In this document: positions 33,115-39,812 of the stretch, one piece after another
How the letters are laid out: each line of letters begins with the position of its first letter
Position numbering within the stretch: the first letter of the stretch is position 1
Source of the DNA: Microbulbifer donghaiensis
Lineage (GTDB): Bacteria > Pseudomonadota > Gammaproteobacteria > Pseudomonadales > Cellvibrionaceae
Assembly (NCBI RefSeq): GCF_900129095.1
Contig: NZ_FQVA01000001.1
Span: 2,340,617 to 2,404,616, forward strand
Reading direction: 5' to 3'
Length of the DNA stretch: 64,000 nucleotides
Position numbers and translations under genes: made by a program
Notes under the pieces: model-generated
The model's input: only the letters and a program-made list of their open reading frames with translations
What the model was told of the DNA's origin: nothing
Databases searched by the model: none

Positions 33115-33435
33115 ATGGCGAACAATAATCACCGCGAGATCACCGGCGCCATTCTCGATGAAGAGAGCGAACTGACCCTGGGCGAACTCTGCCGCGCCTG
33201 CGGCATGCCGGCGGAGCGGATTATCGCGCTGGTGGAAGAGGGCATCATCGAGCCGCGCGGCAGCCGTGTGCGCTGGCGTTTCAGTGGTATCTGCGTGCGG
33301 CGGGTGCGCAAGGTCTATACGCTGGAGCGGGACCTGGGGGTCAATCTGGCCGGAGCGGCGCTGGCGCTGGATTTACTCGAAGAAATCGAGCGGCTGCAGG
33401 CGCGGCTGGCGCGCCTGGAGAGCGGGCGGGAATAA
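33115..33435 (+). CDS. cbpM: CbpM, modulator of CbpA
   Basis: A 106-residue protein with a MerR-like helical arrangement: LTLGELCRACGMPAERIIALVEEGI is the helix-turn-helix-type region and the C-terminal half is a coiled helix (LEEIERLQARLARLE). CbpM binds the CbpA J domain and blocks its action on DnaK. The location immediately after cbpA and the length are those of the known pair. The two genes are likely co-translated (2-bp gap). Confidence 0.88.
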   Translation: MANNNHREITGAILDEESELTLGELCRACGMPAERIIALVEEGIIEPRGSRVRWRFSGICVRRVRKVYTLERDLGVNLAGAALALDLLEEIERLQARLARLESGRE

Positions 33436-33455
33436 TCCAATTCTTGCACATCGTC

Positions 33456-33475
33456 GTTCCGGCGCAGGCCGGAAC
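33456..33475. repeat. Short GTTCCGGC palindrome between convergent genes
   Basis: GTTCCGGC (33456-33463) and GCCGGAAC (33468-33475) around GCAG, flanked by TCGTC and CCAGC. The wording resembles the CGTCATTCCGG...CCGGAATCCAG type of intergenic repeat found in many proteobacteria. It may also act as a terminator between cbpM and the convergent antiporter gene. Confidence 0.55.
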
Positions 33476-33485
33476 CCAGCATTAG

Positions 33486-34469
33486 TCAGGCCATTGCCGT
33501 CCTGGTAATGGTCACCACCAGGTAGGCGTTGTAAACGACGTAGGCGAGCAACAGCCCCGCGCCCTCGAAGCGGTTGATGCGGCCCTTGCCGCGGAAGCCG
33601 TAGCCGAAGATAAATAGCGCCACCGTCAGGCCGATGACCATCGGCCAGTCCCGCGACAGCACTTCCGGCGGCACCGACGACATCGGCGCTATGGCGCCGG
33701 CGATGCCGATCACCGCCAGCAGGTTGAACATATTCGAGCCCACGACATTGCCGATGGCGATATCGTGTTCGCCCCTGCGCGCGGCGATCACCGTGGCCGC
33801 CAGTTCCGGCAGCGAGGTACCCAGTGCCACGATGGTCAGACCGATAATCAGGTCGCTGACGCCCAGTGTCTCGGCGATGGTCACTGCGCCCCACACGAGG
33901 ATGCGCGAGCTGATAATCAGCAGCGCCAGGCCGGCGACCACCCAGAAGAGCGCGCGCCCCAGCGTCATCGCGTGGCTTTCCAGCTCCCCCTCAATATCGC
34001 CCTCGATGACATCGCCCTTGCCGGTCATCGCCGAGTAGATGGACCAGCCGATCAGGCCGAAGAAACCGGCCAGCAGGATCAGCGCCTCCCAGCGCGCCAG
34101 CGAGCCGTCCCACAGGAAAAAACCGCCGAGCAGGGTGATCGCCAGCAGCAGCGGCAGCTCCTTGCGCACAATCTTCGAGTGCACCGCCAGTGGAATAAAG
34201 ATCGCCGTAAAACCGAGAATCAGGCCGGTATTGGCGATGTTGGAGCCGTAGGCGTTACCGAGCGCCAGGCCCGGGCTGCCGTCCAGTGCCGCCATGGCGG
34301 ATACGACCATTTCCGGTGCGGAAGTACCGAAGCCGACGATCACCATACCGATCAGCAGGGTCGGCATGCCGGCGTGCTGGGCGGTGGCCGCGGCACCCTC
34401 GACGAAGCGGTCGGCGCTCCAGACCAGCAGGGCGAATCCGGCGATGATGGCGAGAGCGGCGAGAATCAT
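33486..34469 (-). CDS. Calcium/sodium antiporter, CaCA family (YrbG-like)
   Basis: A 327-residue membrane protein. The ATG at 34469 (MILAALAIIAGFALL) is chosen over a start 54 bases upstream because hydrophobic family sequence begins there. About ten transmembrane helices are present. The two inverted alpha repeats that define the family are clear: GFGTSAPEMVVSA with GNAYGSNIANT in the first half, and ALGTSLPELAATV with GNVVGSNMFNL in the second. The two acidic residues that bind Ca/Na are kept. A hydrophilic loop rich in Glu (about 160-185) separates the halves. The inner membrane is its expected place. Confidence 0.88.
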   Translation of the reverse strand: MILAALAIIAGFALLVWSADRFVEGAAATAQHAGMPTLLIGMVIVGFGTSAPEMVVSAMAALDGSPGLALGNAYGSNIANTGLILGFTAIFIPLAVHSKIVRKELPLLLAITLLGGFFLWDGSLARWEALILLAGFFGLIGWSIYSAMTGKGDVIEGDIEGELESHAMTLGRALFWVVAGLALLIISSRILVWGAVTIAETLGVSDLIIGLTIVALGTSLPELAATVIAARRGEHDIAIGNVVGSNMFNLLAVIGIAGAIAPMSSVPPEVLSRDWPMVIGLTVALFIFGYGFRGKGRINRFEGAGLLLAYVVYNAYLVVTITRTAMA

Positions 34470-34735
34470 ATGGCGTCCTATGTCGAAGCAGTCACGGTAG
34501 AGCGTAGGGCAATCACCCGGCAAACGGGGGCCGATTGTACCGGCTTGGGCAAATTCAGAAAGGGCGTTGGCGAAATACTATTCCCGCGCCGAGCAATTTC
34601 CCGCAGTTGTCTTGCCAGTCAGAAGGTTGCCAGGTCAATGCTGATCTAGAGTGAAGGCATAGGCGGGCAATTCCTCGGCAGCCGCCGCGGAGCGGCCCGG
34701 ACTTTTTACCTGAATCCACAGATGAGGTATTCGAG

Positions 34736-34981
34736 ATGGTGAAGGTAGTGAACGGCATAGTGGCGGTAGTGGCCCTGGCGGTCCTGTGTACCGCCTGCGG
34801 TGAACGCGAGCGAAGAGAGGCGAAGGAAATGGCGGCGCCAGCGGCGGGCTGCTGCCAGAAGGCGGACAACACCTGCGCCAGTCCGGTTACGCTGGAGCAG
34901 TGCACCGAACTCAACGGCACCTTCACCGAGGGCGCCGCCTGCGGCGACGACGGCACCTGCGGCGCGGAGCAGCCGCAGTAG
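34736..34981 (+). CDS. Small Cys-rich lipoprotein (paralogue A)
   Basis: An 81-residue protein. The signal ends in a lipobox at LCTAC (Cys20). The short mature part contains six cysteines in the pattern GCCQKADNTCASPVT, EQC, GAACGDDGTC. The same spacing occurs in the gene at 36175, so they are paralogues. The disulfide-rich form suggests a small extracellular or periplasmic domain. It is found about 230 bp before the DUF533-like gene. I do not recognise a named family. Confidence 0.6.
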   Translation: MVKVVNGIVAVVALAVLCTACGERERREAKEMAAPAAGCCQKADNTCASPVTLEQCTELNGTFTEGAACGDDGTCGAEQPQ

Positions 34982-35209
34982 CAGCGAGGATTTCCGCACA
35001 ACTCTCTGATCCGGCTGGGCACAAATCGATACCTGTTGCCCGGCCGGCCCAGCATCGGCCGATGTCGCCGGTTACTGCAACCGGCGAGGGCATTTGCACA
35101 TCTCTTTGCTGTGCGGCGCTGCCGAGGCGGTCCGCCCGGTCACTGGGGGTTGCCGGCGCGGCGCATTACAGTGAATGCGAACCCGAGCAACTGTGTAAGG
35201 GCCCTGAAC

Positions 35210-36094
35210 ATGAACAAGAAACTGTTGCTGGGCGCCCTCATCGGCGCCGGCATTTCCATGCTGAACAAGAGACGGCGTCAGGCACCCCAGGCCCAGGCGC
35301 CGAATATTCCCCCGCCGGATTTCTCGCGGGTGCCACCCCCCACGACCACCGGCGCCCCGCAGGACAGCGGCCTCGATGATATCTTCGGCCGCCGGGCGCG
35401 GCCCGGCGCACCCGGCACGGCTGCCAGTCCCGGCGGACCATCCGGCGGCGCCAGCGGCGATATCTTCGGTGGCGCGATACCCGCGGGCGGCGGCGCCGCC
35501 GTATTGATGGATATCGCCCGCCGCATCTTCCAGCAGATGCAGCAGGGTGGCCGCACCGGCGCCTCGTCCGGCACGCCCGGCGCCAGCGGCAACCTCAACG
35601 ATATCCTCGGCCAGATCTTCGGTCGCCTGAACGGCAAGTTCGGCCAGCAGGGCCCGATGGGCCAGGGCGGCGATAGCGGTGCCTGGCGCAAGGCGGGCCG
35701 GGGCGGACTATTTGGCTTCGCCGCCAATGACAGCAGCCCGCACGGGCAGGAGCAGGCCGAGCTGATGCTGCACGCGATGGTCGCCGCCGCGCAGGCAGAC
35801 GGCGAGATCGACGCACAGGAGCAGCGCAATATCCTCGGCGCGCTGGAAGGCCAGCTGGAGAGATCCGAACTGAGGGAACTGCAGCAACTCCTGGCCACGC
35901 CGGTGAATATCGACGAGGTGCTTGAGCGCGTGCAGGACCCGGCCACCGCGTTCGATATCTACCTGGTTTCGGCGATGACCATCAACGAGGACAACGCGCG
36001 CGAGCACGCCTACATGGACGAGCTGGCGGCGAAGCTGGGCATTTCCGAGGAGGCCGCGCACTTGATCGAAGAGCAGGTGCCCCACGCGGCCTGA
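35210..36094 (+). CDS. DUF533/TerB-like protein (YebE-like)
   Basis: A 294-residue protein. The ATG at 35210 (MNKKLLLGALIGAGISML), which follows a TAAGGG ribosome site, is preferred to a longer in-frame form. The short hydrophobic N-terminus is followed by a Pro/Gly-rich, low-complexity region (about 20-170) with repeated pieces such as GASSGTPGASGNLNDI. The C-terminal half (about 175-290) has the TerB-like helical fold with AAAQADGEIDAQEQRNIL, the acidic pattern typical of DUF533. The function is unknown; an inner-membrane association is likely. A degraded piece of this gene is found at 39400. Confidence 0.78.
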   Translation: MNKKLLLGALIGAGISMLNKRRRQAPQAQAPNIPPPDFSRVPPPTTTGAPQDSGLDDIFGRRARPGAPGTAASPGGPSGGASGDIFGGAIPAGGGAAVLMDIARRIFQQMQQGGRTGASSGTPGASGNLNDILGQIFGRLNGKFGQQGPMGQGGDSGAWRKAGRGGLFGFAANDSSPHGQEQAELMLHAMVAAAQADGEIDAQEQRNILGALEGQLERSELRELQQLLATPVNIDEVLERVQDPATAFDIYLVSAMTINEDNAREHAYMDELAAKLGISEEAAHLIEEQVPHAA

Positions 36095-36174
36095 AGCCGA
36101 CGGCTTCGTGCGTTCCACTATTGCGCCGGCGCCGTGCACTCGTGCGGCGCCGGCGTTCGGTGTAAGGACTGACT

Positions 36175-36435
36175 ATGAAACTGGTAATGCTGTCCGCAAC
36201 TGCTGTCGTAGCTGTCGCGCTGGCATCGCTGCTGGCCGGCTGCACGCCCGAAGATGAAAGGGGCAGGCCACCGGGCGCCGAGGCGGCGGACCCGAGCGGC
36301 TGCTGCCAGCAAACGGAAGCGCTGTGTAGCAGCCCCGTTACCCAGTACCAGTGCGACGAACTGAGAGGCAAGTTTCACCAGGGCAGCAGCTGCCACCTGA
36401 ACACCGGCCAGTGCGGCGTTGGCCGCGAAGACTAG
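36175..36435 (+). CDS. Small Cys-rich lipoprotein (paralogue B)
   Basis: An 86-residue protein. The signal ends in LLAGC (Cys23). The mature part has GCCQQTEALCSSPVT, YQC, GSSCHLNTGQC, nearly the same six-cysteine layout as paralogue A at 34736. It lies 80 bp after the DUF533-like gene, so the two lipoprotein genes bracket it. A terminator hairpin follows 20 bp after the stop. The function is unknown; conservation of the cysteine frame but not of the rest suggests selection on the disulfide fold. Confidence 0.62.
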   Translation: MKLVMLSATAVVAVALASLLAGCTPEDERGRPPGAEAADPSGCCQQTEALCSSPVTQYQCDELRGKFHQGSSCHLNTGQCGVGRED

Positions 36436-36455
36436 CGGCCCCATCGATCCCATTA

Positions 36456-36479
36456 AAAAAGGCGCCGCAGCGCCTTTTT
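36456..36479. terminator. Bidirectional terminator
   Basis: AAAAAGGCGC (36456-36465) pairs with GCGCCTTTTT (36470-36479) around CGCA. With A tracts on one side and T tracts on the other, it can end both the plus-strand lipoprotein transcript and the minus-strand serine hydrolase transcript. Confidence 0.85.
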
Positions 36480-36501
36480 CTATGACCGATCAGAGTGACC
36501 T

Positions 36502-37857
36502 TCAGGCGCCCGGCAGCAGCCCGGCGAAATTCTCCCCGGTCGGGTAGTCGCCGGCGGACCAGCCCAAACGCACCACCACGGTATTGGTGGAGGGCGAGAT
36601 CATCACCACCTGCGCGCGGTTGCCCTTCATGAAATAGGCATCGGCCGGCAGCTGTGGATAGCGCAGCATCTCGCCGCCGCCGTTCAGCCAGAACTGGTAG
36701 CCGTAGCGCGATTCGTTGGGGCTGCCGTTCGGCGCCGCCGCGCGCGCGACCCAGTCGGCGCTCAGCAACTGCTCGCCATGCCACTCGCCGCGATTCAGCA
36801 TCAGCTGTCCCAGCCGCGCCCAGTCGCGGCCGGAGGCGTAGATATAGGAGCTGCCGACGAACACGCCGCTCGGATCCAGTTCGAACACCGTGTGCGCCAT
36901 GCCCAGCGGCTGCAGTATCTCGCGGCTGAAGAAATCCAGGCTCGCCTGCACGTCGCCGCCCAGCTGCTCGTGCATCCAGCGCGCGATCAGGTTGGTGGTG
37001 CCGGACGAGTAGGAGAAATGTTCACCCGGCCCGTACGCCGCCGGGCTGACCATGGCCACGTCGGAGGCGCTGTGCGCGTTGAACAGCATCTCGGTGGCGT
37101 CGCTGCCCGGCGCGTAGGTCTCGTCGAAGTCGAGGCCCGAGGACATATGCAGCAGATCCTCGAGGGCGATCTGCGCGCGCGCGTCGTCTTGCCATTCGGC
37201 GAAGACCGGCTGGACCTGGCTGTCCGCCAGTCCCAGGGTTTCCATGCGCCCCTGCATTATCGCGGTCAGGCTCTTGCCCATGGACCAGCCCAGCAGCGGC
37301 GTCTCGACATCGATGCCCGGGCCGTAGGCCTCGGCGAGCAGTTTGCCGTTCTGCACGACGACTAACGCGCGGGTCTGCAGGCCGGCGCTGTTGTCCGCGG
37401 CGACGATCGCCTCGACGCGCTGCTGCAGATCGGCGTCGATGGAGGAAACGCGGCTGCCCAGCGGCCACTCGTCGCCATTCGCCGCCACCGGCTGCATCTG
37501 CACCTGATCCAGTGCGCGGGTATCGCCGATATCCAGCGTACAGCCGAGGCCGTCGCGGTAGCTGGCGCTGGCGCGGCCCATGCCGAACAGCGCCGCGGTC
37601 ACCGTGCGCTCGCCATACTGCAGGTCCAGCAGGCGGTTGGCCGGGGAATAGGAGGCCAGGTCGTCGACGATGCGCGACTCACTGAAGCCGGACACGAAGC
37701 GCGCCGAGCAGGCCAGCTTGGCGCCCATGCCAGTGGCGACGCGCACCGCGTTGCCGAGCTGGGTGATGGAGAAACCGAGCAGGCTCGGCGCCAGCAGTGC
37801 CAGGGTCAGCAGCAGCGCGGTTGCGCCGCCGAGCAGAATGGTGAGGATTTTTTTCAT
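36502..37857 (-). CDS. Serine hydrolase, class C beta-lactamase-like family
   Basis: A 451-residue protein. The ATG at 37857 (MKKILTILLGGATALLL) begins a membrane anchor or signal, preferred over a long N-terminal extension of low quality. The SxxK motif is Ser192-Met-Gly-Lys195 in GWSMGKSLTA, and a YSSGTTN stretch provides the usual Tyr-x-Asn motif. These are the features of the beta-lactamase/esterase family of penicillin-binding-like hydrolases. The substrate cannot be read from sequence; many such proteins are esterases or peptidases rather than resistance enzymes. It is convergent with the lipoprotein gene through the shared terminator. Confidence 0.82.
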   Translation of the reverse strand: MKKILTILLGGATALLLTLALLAPSLLGFSITQLGNAVRVATGMGAKLACSARFVSGFSESRIVDDLASYSPANRLLDLQYGERTVTAALFGMGRASASYRDGLGCTLDIGDTRALDQVQMQPVAANGDEWPLGSRVSSIDADLQQRVEAIVAADNSAGLQTRALVVVQNGKLLAEAYGPGIDVETPLLGWSMGKSLTAIMQGRMETLGLADSQVQPVFAEWQDDARAQIALEDLLHMSSGLDFDETYAPGSDATEMLFNAHSASDVAMVSPAAYGPGEHFSYSSGTTNLIARWMHEQLGGDVQASLDFFSREILQPLGMAHTVFELDPSGVFVGSSYIYASGRDWARLGQLMLNRGEWHGEQLLSADWVARAAAPNGSPNESRYGYQFWLNGGGEMLRYPQLPADAYFMKGNRAQVVMISPSTNTVVVRLGWSAGDYPTGENFAGLLPGA

Positions 37858-37976
37858 TGTTGTTCCGTCGCTGGTGCGCCCGCTGTGGGCATAGAAAATT
37901 TCTGCCGACGGATTGTAGCGGGCGCGGATGACGCTTGCTGGTTCGTTTGAGCCGTAAACCTGTCGGTCGCCGGCGG

Positions 37977-39137
37977 CTAGCTGGCGGGCACCGCAAACAC
38001 GGTGATGAACGCCAGCGCGGCGGCGACCAGGCCGAAGAACAGCCGCTGCACGCCCGAGTGGCTGACGCTGATCGCCACCAGGCACTGCAGGAAGTAGTAG
38101 AAGGCGAATGCCCGCGAGGCCAGCGCCACTATCTGCAGCGTATCCGCCAGCCACGCCAGCGCGATGGCACCGCAGCCGACCAGCACGGTACCGAATTTGA
38201 GCTTCAGCTCCCTCTTCGTCACCTCTTCCAGATTGCCGGTCGCCGCTAAAGTGTCCGCCACTGCCGCGGAGAACTGGCTCATCGCCGCGGCGATCACCAG
38301 CGGCGCAACCAGCAGGCCAGACGCCGCCGCGGCCAGCTGGATCAAGCTGTTGTCGTCGTACTTGCCGTTCAGCGTGTGCACCAGCGGCAGGGCCACGGTG
38401 ATAAACACCAGGTAGACGCCGGTGGAAATCAGCTGCGACAGCCGCGAAGCGCGGATGCGCGTCTGCGCATCGAACTCATCGCCGAGATAGCGGGTGGTCT
38501 CGAAGCCCTGCACCACGATCAAAATGCCGCCGACGATCGTCAGCGTTTCCCACACACTGTGCGGTTGCGGCTGGAAGAAAGTCAGCCCCTTGGCGGACTG
38601 CCAGGCGTGCAGGTCGTAGAGGGCAAAACCGCCGATCAGCAGCACGATAATCAGCAGGGTAATGGCCAGTGCCCAGCCTTCCAGCGCTGCCAGCCCGGCC
38701 AGGCCGCGGGTCAGGCCGATGAACATGATGAACACGATCACCGCCGTGGTCAGCGCGCTCTCGTTGAGGTCCGTGTCCAGGTGCAGGCTGCCGAGTACGA
38801 ACGCGGACAGGATATGCAGGTACAGGCACACCGAGATCACATAGGCCAGCACCAGGGCCAGGTCCGAGCAGCGCTCGAAGGCCAGCGTGGATTCTTTGGG
38901 GGTGGCCGCCAGCGCCGGTTCCGCGGCGCGGATATTGAAGCGGATCACGCTGCCGACGCAGTAGGCGACGCCGCACACCAACGCCATCGCCAGCGGCGCA
39001 TAGACGCCCACGGCGCCGGCCAGGATAGGCACCATCACCAGGAAGCCACTGCCGAAAATGGACGCCAGCGGCGTGCTGGTGGCCTTCATCAGCGCGCGTT
39101 CGTTGCCGCCGCCGCGGACGGTCGCCTTGCGTTTCAA
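37977..39137 (-). CDS. APC-superfamily permease-like membrane protein
   Basis: A 386-residue protein with about eleven transmembrane helices. The first helix region (LASIFGSGFLVMVPILAGAVG) and VWETLTIVGGILIVVQGFETTRYLG suggest the amino acid-polyamine-organocation fold. The start at 39137 is a TTG with GGTGAAGA before it; an ATG lies 48 bases downstream at 39089, and either is possible. No close subfamily is recognised, so the substrate is open. It lies 119 bp upstream of the serine hydrolase gene on the same strand and could be co-transcribed. Confidence 0.65.
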   Translation of the reverse strand: MKRKATVRGGGNERALMKATSTPLASIFGSGFLVMVPILAGAVGVYAPLAMALVCGVAYCVGSVIRFNIRAAEPALAATPKESTLAFERCSDLALVLAYVISVCLYLHILSAFVLGSLHLDTDLNESALTTAVIVFIMFIGLTRGLAGLAALEGWALAITLLIIVLLIGGFALYDLHAWQSAKGLTFFQPQPHSVWETLTIVGGILIVVQGFETTRYLGDEFDAQTRIRASRLSQLISTGVYLVFITVALPLVHTLNGKYDDNSLIQLAAAASGLLVAPLVIAAAMSQFSAAVADTLAATGNLEEVTKRELKLKFGTVLVGCGAIALAWLADTLQIVALASRAFAFYYFLQCLVAISVSHSGVQRLFFGLVAAALAFITVFAVPAS

Positions 39138-39812
39138 TCTTCACCACCCGGAACTGTTGCGTCTGTCTGCTGTGGCATGGGCCCTTTCGCGCCCGCACTC
39201 GGTTATCCGCCCCGCTGTTTAAGCTTCGTGCACGCTAGAAATAGTGCAAGCCGCTGTGGTGGCGGGCGCTGGAATTGTTGCTATCGGCGGGTTTAGCGGA
39301 TTTTCCCGCTGTTTAGCCGCCAGTTTGCCGATAAGGCGCCGAGATAAGTCGCCAAAAGGGTGACGGGAATCCGGATCGGCCTTCACAGATTGTGCCCGCA
39401 TCCCCCCTTTCCAGGAGATGCAGCAGCGCGGCACCACCGGCGCATCCGCTGGCACGCCGGGTGCGAGCGGCAATCTGAACGGTGTCCTCGGCGCGCACGG
39501 ATCGCCTTGAGGGCTTGGCTTTTCATCGTGATACGTCCCTGTTAACGCGCTTTTAATCCGGGATATCCTGTTTGCCCCGCCCGTGAATTGATGTACAGGC
39601 TGATCCGGGCAATATGTAATGGCGGCGTGACGCATCGCCAACCTGTACCGAAATTATTCGGGCCGAAGCTTTCCGTGGGGTAATGCGGTTGCCAGGCGAC
39701 AGCAGGATTGCTGGCCGCAGCCAAGTCAGCACAGAGAGACATAACAAGCTGGCTTTGATTGAGCATTAACCACGTACAGTTCAAAAAAATAAACACCATT
39801 GGGGTAGTGTCG
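39138..39812. other. Long intergenic region before the TonB receptor
   Basis: A 675-bp gap that holds a fragment of a DUF533-like gene (39400-39510, listed separately) and the leader of the TonB-dependent receptor. Apart from that fragment I find no supported frame. The promoters of the permease and of the receptor must be here, but the boxes are not clear. Confidence 0.55.
39400..39510 (+). pseudogene. Degenerate fragment of the DUF533/TerB-like gene
   Basis: Frame 39400-39510 reads FQEMQQRGTTGASAGTPG followed by ASGNLNGVLG and a stop. The gene at 35210 contains FQQMQQGGRTGASSGTPG followed by ASGNLNDILG. The match covers about 30 residues at both DNA and protein level, then stops abruptly. 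There is no start codon or ribosome site and no rest of the gene around it, so it is a remnant of a second copy. Confidence 0.7.

Noticed and set aside
36502..37857. Beta-lactam resistance role for the serine hydrolase
   Set aside because: The SxxK and Y-x-N motifs are shared with many esterases and peptidases; nothing in the sequence points to resistance.
39219..39641. 140-residue minus-strand frame before the TonB receptor
   Set aside because: Its similarity to the antisense of the DUF533-like gene comes from the duplicated fragment, so it is not a separate gene.
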